64,000 bases of DNA from Geothrix sp. (GCF_030219325.1 NZ_CP126625.1:2530857-2594856), one strand, 5' to 3'. Shown: positions 34,090 to 45,151, counted from the stretch's first letter. Made by a program: numbers and translations. The notes: generated by a model not told the origin, from the letters alone.

Positions 34090-34623
34090 TTAGGGAAGCT
34101 GCTTCAGCAGCGGGATCAGGATCCCGTTGAACCGCTTCCAGCCGGACAGGTCGCCGTGGATCAGGCGCCGGACCTTGACCCAGTCATCCTCGGCCGCCGC
34201 CTTGGGGACGCCCTTCAGCATGAAATCGTAGGCCAGGATCCGCGCAGCCACCGCAGGGTCCAGGGCCAGGTCCGGCTGCTCCACGAGGTCCGCGCCCACC
34301 AGCTTGCCGAAGCGCGCGTACTCGGAGCGCCCGACGAGGGGGACGAAGCCCCGGCCGCAGTACCGGGGGCCGTCCCCCGGCTCGAGGTTGCCGAGGCTGC
34401 GGTCGAATTCGTACATCCGGCGGAAATAGGCCTCGGTCCCGGCCTCCTTCTCGGGCGCGAACAGGTAGCTCTCGGTGCCGATGCTGGCGATGGCCGCAAC
34501 CTCCACCGCGGGCTCCAGGATCTTCAGGCTCCCAAGTGCCTCGATGACCAGGGGCCAGTGGGCCTCCACGTTCGCCCGGGGCGCGTGGAGGATGGTCGCG
34601 ATGGCGTCCGCCGTGAAGGGCAT
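34090..34623 (-). CDS. GH19-like lysozyme/chitinase domain protein
   Basis: A 177-residue protein of the lysozyme-like GH19 fold. The likely catalytic Glu is in AAIASIGTESYLF; GDGPRYCGRGFVPLVGRSEYARFG matches the substrate-binding GxGxxQ(L)TGRxNY segment of GH19 endolysins, and DPAVAARILAYDF the following helix. There is no signal peptide. It may cleave peptidoglycan when released or injected, as phage-derived endolysins do. No holin or phage gene is adjacent, so it is an isolated, possibly domesticated gene next to a repeat. Activity is plausible, not shown. Confidence 0.75.
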   Translation of the reverse strand: MPFTADAIATILHAPRANVEAHWPLVIEALGSLKILEPAVEVAAIASIGTESYLFAPEKEAGTEAYFRRMYEFDRSLGNLEPGDGPRYCGRGFVPLVGRSEYARFGKLVGADLVEQPDLALDPAVAARILAYDFMLKGVPKAAAEDDWVKVRRLIHGDLSGWKRFNGILIPLLKQLP

Positions 34624-34702
34624 GGCTGGCTCCCGGGGGGCTGGCTGCGTGCGTGAAAGACGGGGAGGGCCAATCTACCACGGGGCCGGTCATCATGTCG
34701 GC

Positions 34703-35581
34703 ATGGACCTCCACCGGTTGCACCTGGACGGCGCGGAAGCCGTGATCGCCCGCCACGGCGCAGAGCTGCAGGCGCTGCGGCTCGGCGAGGCAGACCTGCT
34801 GTGGAACGCCGGCCCGCTCTGGCCCCGCCATGCGCCCCTGCTCTTCCCGGTCGTGGGCGGTTTGAAAGGAGACCTCCTGCGCCACAGAGGCGAGGTCCAT
34901 CCGATGCCCAGACACGGCTTCGCCCGGGACCGCGACTTCTCCTGGCTGGAACGCACACCCACCCGCTGCGTCCTGGAATTGCGGGATGACGGGCGCACCC
35001 GGGAGGCTTACCCCTTCGCGTTCCGTCTGGTCGTATGCTACGCGCTGGCGACCGCGGGCCTCCGCATGGAACTGGAACTGCACAACCCGGCGGACGCGCC
35101 CCTCCCGGCGAGCCTGGGGCTCCATCCAGCCTTCCGCTGGCCCCTCGTCCCGGGCCTTTCCAAGGCCGCACATCGGCTCGTCTTCGAGGCGGACGAGCCC
35201 GGCCCGCTGCGACGCCTGGATGGCCGGGGGCTCCTCGGCCCGGGGGATCACCCCACGCCCATCCGCGGAGGCGAACTGGCGCTGCATGAAGACCTGTTCC
35301 TCGAGGACGCCCTAATCTTCCTGCAGCCCCGCAGCCGCAGCCTCCGCTTCGAAGCCAGGGGCGGTCCCTCCCTGGCCATCAGCTGGGAGGGCTTCCCGCA
35401 CCTCGGCGTGTGGGCCAAGCCGGATCCCGGTCCCTCCTTCCTCTGCATCGAGCCCTGGGCGGGCTACGCGGATCCCGCAGACTGGACGGGCGAATTCGAC
35501 GAAAAGCCGGGCGTCTTCCCCATCGCCCCCGGGGGGTCACGCAGGTGGTCCTTCTCCGCATCACTGGGCGGAAAAACCTAG
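34703..35581 (+). CDS. Aldose 1-epimerase-family protein
   Basis: A 292-residue galactose-mutarotase-like protein. The segments HGAELQALRLGEADLLWN, PLLFPVVGG, PRHGFARDRDFSW and LGLHPAFRWPL match the YphB/LacX-type branch of the aldose epimerase superfamily. His in RHGFAR and His in LHPAF are candidate catalytic residues. The start at 34703 is chosen by homology; no ribosome site is obvious. It is cytoplasmic. The 3' end overlaps miaB tail-to-tail by four bases. Confidence 0.85.
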   Translation: MDLHRLHLDGAEAVIARHGAELQALRLGEADLLWNAGPLWPRHAPLLFPVVGGLKGDLLRHRGEVHPMPRHGFARDRDFSWLERTPTRCVLELRDDGRTREAYPFAFRLVVCYALATAGLRMELELHNPADAPLPASLGLHPAFRWPLVPGLSKAAHRLVFEADEPGPLRRLDGRGLLGPGDHPTPIRGGELALHEDLFLEDALIFLQPRSRSLRFEARGGPSLAISWEGFPHLGVWAKPDPGPSFLCIEPWAGYADPADWTGEFDEKPGVFPIAPGGSRRWSFSASLGGKT

Positions 35582-36882
35582 ACCAGCTCCGCGCCCAGGA
35601 AATGGGGACTCGCCAGGGTGACCCTGGCCTGCACCAGCTCGCCGAAGGGCAGCACGCGGCCGGGACCGGCCTGCAGGTGGATGGTCTTCCACTCGCCGCT
35701 GCGGGCCAGCCACCAGCCCTGCTCGTTGGGCTCGTGGGTCTCCACCCGCACCGGGATCTCCCGGCCCAGGAAGCGCGCGTTGCTGGCCCGCGTGAGCTCG
35801 GTCTGCCGCTGCTGCAGCCGCGTCAGCCGGGCGGACTTCACAGCCGGGGGCAGGTCGTCCTTGAGACGCAGGGATGGCGTGCCGGGCCTCGGCGAGTAGA
35901 TGAAGCTGAAGGAGGCGTCGAAGGCCACCTCGTCGAGCACGCGCATCGTGGCCTCGAAGTCCTCCTCGGTCTCGCCCGGGAACCCCACGATGAAGTCGGT
36001 GCTGAGGGCGATGCGGGCCCGGCCCTCGCCCAGGTAGCCCAGCCGCTCCAGGTACTCGGCCACGGAGTATTCCCGCAGCATCCGCTTGAGGACCCGGTCA
36101 CTGCCGCTCTGCAGGGGCAGGTGCAGGAAGGGCGCCACCTTGGGGTTCGAGACGAGGACCTGGGCCAGCTCCCGGGTGAAGTTCATGGGATGGCTGGTGG
36201 TGAAGCGGATCCACTCCAGGCCATCCACCTCGGAGACACGCTCCAGCAGGTCGGCGAAGGTGCAGCCGCCGGCATAGCTGTTCACGTTCTGGCCCAGCAG
36301 CTCCACCTCGCGGTAGCCCCGCTCCACCAGCCCCCGCACCTCGGCCAGCACATCGCCGAAGGGGCGGTGCCGCTCGGCGCCCCGGGTCGTGGGCACGATG
36401 CAGTAGGTGCAGGCGTGGTTGCAGCCTTCGGTGATGGTGACCAGGGCCTTGGCCGTGTCCCGGCGGCGGGTCACGGCGGGCGGGAACAGGTGGTTGTCCG
36501 GATATTCGCCCGCATCCATCACGCGGGCCTTGCCTGCCTGGGCTTCGGCCACCAGCCGCGGCAGCTGCTTCAGGGCCATGGTGCCCAGCACGAAGTCGAT
36601 GTGGGGGGCCCGCTTGAAGAGGGCGGCCTGCTCCTGCTGGGCCAGGCAGCCCGTCACGCCCACCAGCAACGGGCGCCGCTGCTTTTCCTCCCGGAGGCGG
36701 CCCAGCTCCGAATAGACCTTGTGCACGGCCTTTTCGCGGATGGAGCAGGTGTTCAGCAGCACCAGCTCAGCCTCCTCCGTGGAGTCGACCTCCTCGAAAC
36801 CATCGGCCGACAGGAGCCCCGACAGCTTCTCGCCGTCGTGGTCGTTCATCTGGCAGCCCCAGGTCTGGATATGGAATTTCAT
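35578..36882 (-). CDS. miaB: tRNA-2-methylthio-N6-dimethylallyladenosine synthase
   Basis: A 434-residue radical-SAM methylthiotransferase that modifies A37 of tRNAs reading U-starting codons. The N-terminal MTTase domain has cluster cysteines Cys10, Cys46 and Cys79; the radical SAM motif CNHACTYC gives Cys154, Cys158 and Cys161; a C-terminal TRAM domain (about 370-434) binds tRNA. The start MKFHIQTWGCQMN is chosen at 36882; an ATG at 36903 is also in frame. Downstream it overlaps the epimerase gene. Confidence 0.95.
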   Translation of the reverse strand: MKFHIQTWGCQMNDHDGEKLSGLLSADGFEEVDSTEEAELVLLNTCSIREKAVHKVYSELGRLREEKQRRPLLVGVTGCLAQQEQAALFKRAPHIDFVLGTMALKQLPRLVAEAQAGKARVMDAGEYPDNHLFPPAVTRRRDTAKALVTITEGCNHACTYCIVPTTRGAERHRPFGDVLAEVRGLVERGYREVELLGQNVNSYAGGCTFADLLERVSEVDGLEWIRFTTSHPMNFTRELAQVLVSNPKVAPFLHLPLQSGSDRVLKRMLREYSVAEYLERLGYLGEGRARIALSTDFIVGFPGETEEDFEATMRVLDEVAFDASFSFIYSPRPGTPSLRLKDDLPPAVKSARLTRLQQRQTELTRASNARFLGREIPVRVETHEPNEQGWWLARSGEWKTIHLQAGPGRVLPFGELVQARVTLASPHFLGAELV

Positions 36883-36941
36883 CGCCCCGTCCGAATCCTC
36901 CATTCTAACGGCCGGCCAGAACAATGCCATCAGACGGGCTT

Positions 36942-38258
36942 TCAGCGCAGGGCGTAGACGGTCCCATCGGTGCTGCCCACGAACACCATGCCCTCGGTGA
37001 CGACCGGCGAGGAGAGGATCGAACCCAGGCTGAACATGCGGTCGAGGCCGATGACCATGCCATCCAGGGTGCCGTCGGGATAGAGGGCCGAGCCGATCAT
37101 GCGGCCCTCCGCGTCCAGGTACTTCTTCCCGTTCTGCCTGCAGCCCTCGGTCTGGAAGTCGGCCACTGCCGCGCCCGTGTCGCGGTCCACCAGGTGCAGC
37201 CAGCCGTCCGAGGTCCCGAAGAGGATCCGGTTCCCGGCGATGGCCGGCGAGGAGAAGGACACGGCCTTCATGGGCTGGTCGTAGACCGGCCTGCCCGTGG
37301 CGGCCTCCAGCGCCTTGAAGCGCTGGCCGTCCGAAGTGGGGAAGTACACCCGCCCGCCCTGCACCGCGGGCGAGGCGATGACCCAGCCCTTGTGGTTGTC
37401 GTGCTTCCACAGCAGGGTCCCCTTGGCGGCATCCAGGGCATAGAAATGGCCGTCCCGGCACCCGAAGAAGACCCGCCCCTCGGCCACGGCCGCAGAGCCG
37501 GCGATGCCCACCTGGTTGTGGAGTTCGGGATCATCGCCGGTCTGGAAAGTCCACCGGATGGCGCCGGTCCCGGCATCAAGGGCGTAGAACGTGCGATCGA
37601 AGCTCCCGACGTACACCCGGCCCCCTGACACCGCAGGGCTGGCATGCACCACCCCGCCGGTCTTCACCTTCCAGCGGAGCGTCCCCGTTGCCGCGTCCAG
37701 CGCGTAGACATGCTGGTCCCCGCTGCCCACGAACACGAGCCCCTCCGCGACTGCGGGGGAGGAGAGGAACACATCGAAGGGATCCGGCATCAGCTCGGTC
37801 CGGGGCTGTGCGCCATGGATGCCAGGAGCGGTGAACCGGCGTTCCCCTTCTGTGCGGAAGGTCCAGGCGGACTTGCCCGTGGCCGCGTCCACCCCGTGGA
37901 TGAGCCCATCCAGGCTGCTGAAGATGACGCGCCCGGCGGCGACGGCCGGAGAGGCGGCGATGGCGCCCCCGGCCTGGAAGTGCCATTTCAACGCACCGGT
38001 CTTCGCATCCAGGGCGTACAGGCGGTGATCGGCGCTCCCGACATACAGGACGCCCTCGGACACCACGGGCGACGAGACCACCTTGGCGCCGGTCCGGAAG
38101 GTCCAGGCGGTGGTGGCCAGGGTGGGGGGCGGGGCGACATAGACTCCCGTGTGGGCCGCATCGCCCCGGAACATGGCCGGCACGGACGCCTCGAGCCCCA
38201 TGGCCGTCAGAGCCACCGAGGCCAGGCGCAGGAAGAGGGAGAGCCGAGTGCGCGTCAT
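36942..38258 (-). CDS. Secreted PQQ-type beta-propeller protein
   Basis: A 438-residue exported protein. A signal-like start (RLSLFLRLASVALTAMGLEA) is followed by FRGDAAHTGVY and at least seven blades with the W-motif pattern: SSPVVSEGVLYVGSADHRLYALDAKTGALKW, then similar ASPAVAAGRV, SSPAVAEGLVFVGSGDQHVYALD and so on. No enzyme domain or metal site is fused. It probably acts as a periplasmic binding scaffold, like BamB or PQQ-enzyme relatives. The start has GGAGGTG upstream. It is transcribed alone or before miaB (59-bp gap). Confidence 0.85.
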   Translation of the reverse strand: MTRTRLSLFLRLASVALTAMGLEASVPAMFRGDAAHTGVYVAPPPTLATTAWTFRTGAKVVSSPVVSEGVLYVGSADHRLYALDAKTGALKWHFQAGGAIAASPAVAAGRVIFSSLDGLIHGVDAATGKSAWTFRTEGERRFTAPGIHGAQPRTELMPDPFDVFLSSPAVAEGLVFVGSGDQHVYALDAATGTLRWKVKTGGVVHASPAVSGGRVYVGSFDRTFYALDAGTGAIRWTFQTGDDPELHNQVGIAGSAAVAEGRVFFGCRDGHFYALDAAKGTLLWKHDNHKGWVIASPAVQGGRVYFPTSDGQRFKALEAATGRPVYDQPMKAVSFSSPAIAGNRILFGTSDGWLHLVDRDTGAAVADFQTEGCRQNGKKYLDAEGRMIGSALYPDGTLDGMVIGLDRMFSLGSILSSPVVTEGMVFVGSTDGTVYALR

Positions 38259-38353
38259 GGTGCACCTCCGGCTCCAACCTACATCGCCCCCCGGGGCCCG
38301 CAGGTCCCGCCCGGGGCGAGCCGAGCGGCTCGAGGGGTGGGTGGCGCCGCAGC

Positions 38354-38959
38354 CTAGGAGGCGGCGGGCCGCTCCATGCGGACGACCAGTCCGCCGGGCG
38401 TCTCGAGGATGGAGAGGCCCAGGCGCTCGCCCGTGTCCCTCAGCCAAAGGGAAGGCAGGTTCTTGGGGGCGTCCGGCGGCAGCTCCGGACGCAGCGCGAC
38501 CGGCAGCGGGGCATCGCCCACCCAGGTCAGGGTCCAGGCCTCAGGCGAAGCCGAGGCCTCCACGCGGAGGGGACCCGGGGCGGCCCAGGGGAGGATCTGG
38601 CGCGTGAAGGCCGCGGCCCAGTCCTGCAGCAGGGGCGCCGGCCAGTGGGTCCCGTCGGCCCCGGCATCGACCAGTTCGATGGGACACCGGAAGAGGGCGG
38701 CCATGGACTCCAGCCGCTGTTCAAGTCCGGCCTTCCACTCACCCCAGGCCGCCAGGCCGGCGTCCGGATGCCGCCCCAGGGCCAGTGCCCGGGCCATGGC
38801 GATGAGCGTCTTCCCGTCTCCGAGCGTGGTCTCGAGGCGCATCCGGTTCCGGGCGTCCAGGGGCAGCCGCGGGTCGCTGAGGTCCAACACGCCCTGGAGA
38901 CCCGCCAGGAGATTGTTGAAGTCGTGCAGCGTCGCCCGCCACAGATCTTCCGTAGTCAT
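38354..38959 (-). CDS. Histidine-kinase-like protein lacking conserved ATP-binding boxes
   Basis: A 201-residue soluble protein. Near the N terminus TLHDFNNLLAGLQGVLDL matches a dimerisation H-box (compare AHDFNN in hybrid kinases). The rest has a HATPase-like size, but the N, G1 and G2 boxes are missing or eroded (only TGERLGLSILE is reminiscent). It could be a phosphotransferase of ChpT type or a dead kinase. The start MTTEDL at 38959 is chosen; GGGGGCAG lies just upstream. It is divergent from the MshEN gene, with 88 bases between starts. Confidence 0.7.
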   Translation of the reverse strand: MTTEDLWRATLHDFNNLLAGLQGVLDLSDPRLPLDARNRMRLETTLGDGKTLIAMARALALGRHPDAGLAAWGEWKAGLEQRLESMAALFRCPIELVDAGADGTHWPAPLLQDWAAAFTRQILPWAAPGPLRVEASASPEAWTLTWVGDAPLPVALRPELPPDAPKNLPSLWLRDTGERLGLSILETPGGLVVRMERPAAS

Positions 38960-39047
38960 GCTGCCCCCGTTCGCACAAAACCCTTGAATAAAGTTACCTT
39001 GGAGACGAACCTCTGTGCAGCAATGATGAACCCCACGGGACCCAAAC

Positions 39048-39932
39048 ATGCAGCAACCGATCAAGCGTCTGGGTGAACTGCTCGTGGAGGGCGGGCTCAT
39101 CACGCCTGCGCAGCTCCAGAGCGCCATCACGCACCAGAAGATCGCCCGTGGACGCCTCGGCAGCAACCTGGTGGCGCTGGGCTACATCTCCGAGGAAGTG
39201 CTCATGGACTTCCTCAGCCACCAGACCGGCGTGCCGCAGATGGACGTGCGCAACCTCGAGGTGCCCGCGCAGGTCCTCAAGCTGGTCCCCCATCGCCTCG
39301 CGGATCAGTTCACCGTCCTGCCCATCACCACCCAGGAACCGAAGTCCCTGGTGCTGGCCATGTCCGATCCGTCGGACCTCAACGCCATCGACAGCGCGCG
39401 CTTCGCCTCCGGCCTCCACATCCAGCCCGTGGTGGCCTCGCACAGCGCACTGAGGAAGGCCATCTCCGATCTCTACCGCCGCCTCGAGGCACCGGTCGAG
39501 GCCCTGACCGTGGAGCTCGGAAAGGACCAGAGCCAGGATGACGCGCTGCCCGTCACCTTCACCCTGTCACCCCTGGCGGTTCCCACGCCCCCGCCGCCGC
39601 CGCCGCTGGCCTTCCCCAAGGATCCCTTTTTCGACGGCCCCGCCGCGCCCACCCAGCCGGTCAACATCGACCCCTTCGGCCTCTTCGATCCGACCGTTCC
39701 TCCGACGCGTCCGGCCCCTCCCCCCAGCCCGCCGGTCAACCCCGAGCTCGTGCACAGCCGCACCCTGAGCCAGAGTGTGCGGCGGCTGGAGACCTACCAG
39801 ACCCGCAGTCTCGTGCTGGGCCTCATCAGGCTCTTCCAGCGCCGCGGCGTGATCGGCGAGGATGAGCTCCAGCGGCTCCTGGCCAACCTCATCGAAGCCG
39901 GCGAGATCAAGGACGACGACAAGGTCGGCTAG
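39048..39932 (+). CDS. Standalone MshEN (GspE/PilB N-terminal) domain protein
   Basis: A 294-residue protein. Residues about 1-145 are a clean MshEN domain: LGELLVEGGLITPAQLQSAITHQK, LGSNLVALGYISEEVLMDFLSHQTGVP, LAMSDPSDLNAID. In type II secretion and type IV pilus ATPases this domain can bind c-di-GMP. Here no ATPase domain follows; instead there is a proline-rich linker (PTPPPPPPLAFP) and a short helical C-terminal domain (about 250-294). It may regulate pili or secretion in response to c-di-GMP. Its stop codon is the first base triplet of the lepA-derived repeat. Confidence 0.85.
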   Translation: MQQPIKRLGELLVEGGLITPAQLQSAITHQKIARGRLGSNLVALGYISEEVLMDFLSHQTGVPQMDVRNLEVPAQVLKLVPHRLADQFTVLPITTQEPKSLVLAMSDPSDLNAIDSARFASGLHIQPVVASHSALRKAISDLYRRLEAPVEALTVELGKDQSQDDALPVTFTLSPLAVPTPPPPPPLAFPKDPFFDGPAAPTQPVNIDPFGLFDPTVPPTRPAPPPSPPVNPELVHSRTLSQSVRRLETYQTRSLVLGLIRLFQRRGVIGEDELQRLLANLIEAGEIKDDDKVG

Positions 39933-40059
39933 TTGTCGACTTTGAGGATCGCCAGGAAACCTCGCCTCGCCGTGTCCCGGCTCGGAGCAGGGCTTTGTGC
40001 CCTGCCCGCTCGCCACTCGGCTGAGGCTCAGCCTGCGGGATCTCCACGTTGCCGATGGA
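39929..40059 (-). pseudogene. Duplicated and interrupted copy of the lepA 3' end
   Basis: 39929-39958 is identical to 40299-40328 (lepA stop and last codons). 40032-40059 is identical to 40334-40361, the next upstream lepA segment. Between them the copy has 73 foreign bases in place of 5, including the hairpin GCAGGGC...GCCCTGC. The copy is a non-functional fragment of about 63 bp of lepA split by a short insert. Confidence 0.85.
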
Positions 40060-40298
40060 TCTGACTCGGCCCTCCACCGGACGCAGGGCCACCGGCCCTG
40101 CTCCCACTCGCTACGCTCGCGGCGGTGGAGCCTCCCTGGGCCTCGCCCCTGCGGGGTCATGCGCTGCGCGCACGGTCGGCCTTCGCTCCATCTAACGCAC
40201 GCTCCGCGTGCTCCCACTCGGCTCACGCCTCGTGGAGATGGAGCCTCCCTGCTTCGGCCTCATCCTATTGAAGGCGGTCCATCGGAGCCGCTTGAACC
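40060..40298. repeat. Non-coding GC-rich palindromic tract between two lepA ends
   Basis: No gene is seen. It contains several hairpin-forming blocks (GCAGGGCCACCGGCCCTGC, ACGCTCGCG, GCACGCTCCGCGTGC) and two related units of the form CTCCCACTCG...GGAGCCTCCCTG (about 40100 and 40212). It looks like clustered REP-type sequences downstream of lepA. Confidence 0.55.
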
Positions 40299-42116
<1,818 letters not shown>

Positions 42117-42252
42117 TGAGGAACCTCGAACCCACCATTGTACTGGTGCCAAGCCACGCTGTCTGCGGAGTTTTCCCAGTCTCTTACTTGATCCCTGGTT
42201 GATCCGAACCGATAGGCCCTTTACCCTCGAGATACGAGTGCAAGGAGCCAGC

Positions 42253-43059
42253 TTGTCCCAGTTCGCGTCCCCCATGACCATTCTGATGGTCGAGGACAAT
42301 GCCCTTCAGCGACGCCAGATCGAGGCGCAGCTGCAGGCGCTGGGCCATCGGATCATGGCCGCCTCCAACGGCCAGGAGGCTCTGGACCGGATGAAGGAGT
42401 CCCTGCCCGACCTGGTCATCATGGACGCGGTCATGCCCTCCATGGATGGCTTCAAGGCCTGCGAGATGATGAAGGGGAACCCGGCCACGGCCGGCGTCCC
42501 CATCCTGGTGCTCACGGCGCTCAGCCGGGACGCCAAGGACCGCAGCTACGCGGCGGGCGCCGACGATTTCCTCCGCAAGCCCGCCAACACCATGCTCCTC
42601 CAGGTCCGGGTGCAGACCCACCTGCGGATCCGGGCCCTCACCCTGCGGGCGGGCACCCCGGCCCCGGCCCGCCCCAAGGTGCTGGTGGTGTCCGCCAGCT
42701 CGCTGGTGCGTTCCCAGGTCCAGAACCACTACGGCAAGGACCAGGCGACCTTCCTCGAGGCCCAGGGTGAGAGCCAGGCCCGCGCCCAGATCATGGCCCA
42801 CCGGCCCGACCTGATGGTGCTGGACACGGAGCTGCTGGAAGGCAGCGCCCAGACGCTGGCCGTGGCCGTCCACCAGTCCGACGAGCTGAAGGACATGCCC
42901 ATCCTCCTGCTCTACACCCCTGGCGAGCTGGAGACCTGGTCCCGCCTCCAGGAGCCCGTGGCCGACGCCCTCGAGAAGCCGCTGGTCGCCCCGGAGACCC
43001 GCCGCCGCGTGTCCCTGCTGGCCCGCATGGCCCACCTGCAGAAGCTCGTCCAGGCGTGA
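42253..43059 (+). CDS. Response regulator with two receiver domains, no output domain
   Basis: A 268-residue protein. The first receiver (about 8-130) is complete: acidic pair VEDN, Asp58 in [12 protein letters not shown], Thr in LVLTAL, Lys109 in LRKP. The second (about 141-268) keeps Asp191 (LMVLDTELL) and Lys242 (LEKP) but has SAS in place of the acidic pair, so metal binding is doubtful. TTG at 42253 is preferred because AAGGAG lies six bases upstream; ATG 42274 is the alternative. It may act by protein interaction, for example in chemotaxis or development. The partner kinase is unknown. Confidence 0.85.
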   Translation: MSQFASPMTILMVEDNALQRRQIEAQLQALGHRIMAASNGQEALDRMKESLPDLVIMDAVMPSMDGFKACEMMKGNPATAGVPILVLTALSRDAKDRSYAAGADDFLRKPANTMLLQVRVQTHLRIRALTLRAGTPAPARPKVLVVSASSLVRSQVQNHYGKDQATFLEAQGESQARAQIMAHRPDLMVLDTELLEGSAQTLAVAVHQSDELKDMPILLLYTPGELETWSRLQEPVADALEKPLVAPETRRRVSLLARMAHLQKLVQA

Positions 43060-43097
43060 CAGGATCCGCTGCGAGCCGCCCGGGGCTCAGCGCGACC

Positions 43098-44633
43098 ATG
43101 GCCGCGAGCAAAACGGTCCGTCCTGCGATCCGCGCTGAGCACGGAAAACGATTCGGCATCCTCATCCTCTGGGTTTCCCTCTTCTTCGCGGCCACGCTCC
43201 GTGCCGCCCCCGTGAATGGCCGAGTCACGGATGGCCGCCAGGGCATCCCCGGGGTGCGTGTCTATCCCGATCGGCAGCCTCACATTTCCCCGGGTGCGGT
43301 CCCCCCCATGGCGACCACGGATGCCGAGGGCCGGTTCCAGCTGGACCTGGCGCCGGGCGATGCGGTGCTCGCCGTCGAGAAGGACGGCTGGCGGCGCGAT
43401 CTCGTGCCGGCCGCGGAGTGGTCCCGCGAGATCGTGCTGCATCCTGAGCCGGACTTCAGGACGGGCGCCGTCCTCCTCGTGCGCCTCGACTTCCCCGACG
43501 AGCCCTCCAGGGTGCCGGACGAGGCCCTGCGGAACCTGCTCTTCTCGCGCAGCCCGGGCGCGGCCAGCGCCGCCAACTACCTCTATGAGGTGAGCAAGGG
43601 CGCCCTCTCCCTGGTCGAGGGGCGCTTCCTCAAGCTGCGCAGCACCGAGCACCCCGCGCCGCGGCGCGACGAGCATGCCTCCCCCATGGCCCGGTGGGTG
43701 CTGAAGCAGCTGCGCGGCGAGCCCCTGGGCGACTGCGACCGGCTGGACAACCGCACCGGCGCGCCGAAGCCGGACGGCAAGCCGGACTTCCTCTGGATCA
43801 TCGCGCCCGGCCACCCGCAATCCGTGACCGGCAATCCCTCCCACATCAAGGCCATCAGCCTGCTGATGCCCCTGCCCTGGAACCAGAACCGGCGCTGGCC
43901 CCTGCTCTTCATGACCGAGGAGGTGCCCCTGGGCAACATCGTCCACGAGGCCTTCCACGGCATGGGCGAGCACCGGGTGGACGACCTCTACCTGGAGGAT
44001 GGCAAGGTCCCCACCGCCGGCATCTGGGATCTCATGGACGGCGGCCAGTACCGGGGCTGGGACCGCCAGCACCCGGACGAAGGTCCCTGGGTGGCGGACA
44101 TGGGCTACAGCCCCTCCCATCCCATGGCCTGGGTGCGCTCCGAGCTGTGGTACCGGGGACGCTTCCGGACTTCGGTCAGCCGCCTCGTGGTGAAGGGCCG
44201 GAGCTGGGAGGGCTGGATCGCGCCGGTCTCCCGGGCCCCGGGCGGCGATCCCCAGTGGGTCACCCTGGCCGATCCCCGCAAGAAGGGGCGCTTCTTCAGC
44301 CTGGAGGTGCGCCGTCCCTGGGGCTTCGAGCAGGGGCGCATCGGCGGCCGCTTCGGACCGGGCCACCAGGGCCTGGTGGTGGCCCTCATCGACCCGGGCC
44401 TGCTCACCTACGGCGATCCCAAGGGTCCGGTGCGGGTGGTGGATGCCCACCCGGGCAGCCCCGAGCCCCCCACGCCCAGACTCCCCCTCGGCCTGTGGGA
44501 ACTCGACGACGCCGCCTTCAACCTGGGCCCCGGCGAACAGCCCAAGGGCCGCAGCGGGCCCCTGTCCTGGGAGGTCCTGGAGACGGATGCCAGCGGCCGG
44601 ATGCGGGTCCGGGTGAAGCTCGACCGGCACTGA
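43098..44633 (+). CDS. Secreted M6-like metalloprotease with carboxypeptidase-regulatory domain
   Basis: A 511-residue exported protein. The signal helix is ILILWVSLFFAATLRA. A small Ig-like regulatory domain (VNGRVTDGRQGIPGVRVYPD, about 40-110) precedes the peptidase region. The zinc site HEAFHGMGEH at about 283-292 fits HExxHxxGxxH of the metzincin-like M6 (immune inhibitor A) clan; SPGAASAANYLYEVSKGALSL matches the segment before it. The predicted target is extracellular or periplasmic protein. The start may be ATG 43098 or an upstream codon at 43056. The next gene follows after 21 bases. Confidence 0.8.
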   Translation: MAASKTVRPAIRAEHGKRFGILILWVSLFFAATLRAAPVNGRVTDGRQGIPGVRVYPDRQPHISPGAVPPMATTDAEGRFQLDLAPGDAVLAVEKDGWRRDLVPAAEWSREIVLHPEPDFRTGAVLLVRLDFPDEPSRVPDEALRNLLFSRSPGAASAANYLYEVSKGALSLVEGRFLKLRSTEHPAPRRDEHASPMARWVLKQLRGEPLGDCDRLDNRTGAPKPDGKPDFLWIIAPGHPQSVTGNPSHIKAISLLMPLPWNQNRRWPLLFMTEEVPLGNIVHEAFHGMGEHRVDDLYLEDGKVPTAGIWDLMDGGQYRGWDRQHPDEGPWVADMGYSPSHPMAWVRSELWYRGRFRTSVSRLVVKGRSWEGWIAPVSRAPGGDPQWVTLADPRKKGRFFSLEVRRPWGFEQGRIGGRFGPGHQGLVVALIDPGLLTYGDPKGPVRVVDAHPGSPEPPTPRLPLGLWELDDAAFNLGPGEQPKGRSGPLSWEVLETDASGRMRVRVKLDRH

Positions 44634-44654
44634 CTTCCCTTGATTGGAGCTCTC

Positions 44655-45122
44655 ATGCGCCCCGCCCTGCTGCTCTGCGCCACCCTCACCCTCTGCGCCC
44701 AGTCGCCAGCCGAAAAGGCAGTCGCCGCGGTGCTCGACGACTGGCATCTGGCCGCCACGCAGGCCGATGAGGGGCGCTACTTCGGCCACCTGGCCGAGGG
44801 GGCGGTCTTCCTCGGCACCGACCCCGGCGAACGCTGGACCAAGGCCGCCTTCCAGACCTGGGCCCATCCCATCTTCCAGCGCGGCAAGGCCTGGAGCTTC
44901 AAGGCCACGCGGCGGGCAGTCACGCTGTCGAAGGACGGCCGCACCGCCTGGTTCGACGAGGACCTGGACACCCCGAACCTGGGCCCGGCCCGAGGCTCGG
45001 GCGTCCTCAGCCGGGACCGGGACCGCTGGCAGATCCAGCAGTACAACCTCAGCGTCCCGATCCCCAATGCGCTGATGAAGGCGGTACGGGCCCAGATCGA
45101 GGGATTGGCAAAAAAACCGTGA
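44655..45122 (+). CDS. Secreted NTF2/SnoaL-like (DUF4440-type) protein
   Basis: A 155-residue exported protein with signal MRPALLLCATLTLCAQ. The fold is a cone-like NTF2: VAAVLDDWHLAATQADEGRYFGHLAEGAVFLGTDPGERWTKAAFQTW, then GSGVLSRDRDRWQIQQYNLSVPIPN. Such domains act as ligand-binding or enzyme-like proteins in the periplasm; no catalytic residues can be named. GGAG lies six bases before the ATG. It follows the protease gene closely and precedes the M28 peptidase, so the three may form an operon. Confidence 0.82.
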   Translation: MRPALLLCATLTLCAQSPAEKAVAAVLDDWHLAATQADEGRYFGHLAEGAVFLGTDPGERWTKAAFQTWAHPIFQRGKAWSFKATRRAVTLSKDGRTAWFDEDLDTPNLGPARGSGVLSRDRDRWQIQQYNLSVPIPNALMKAVRAQIEGLAKKP

Positions 45123-45151
45123 CCTGGGGGTTCTACCAATTAAGATGAGGC

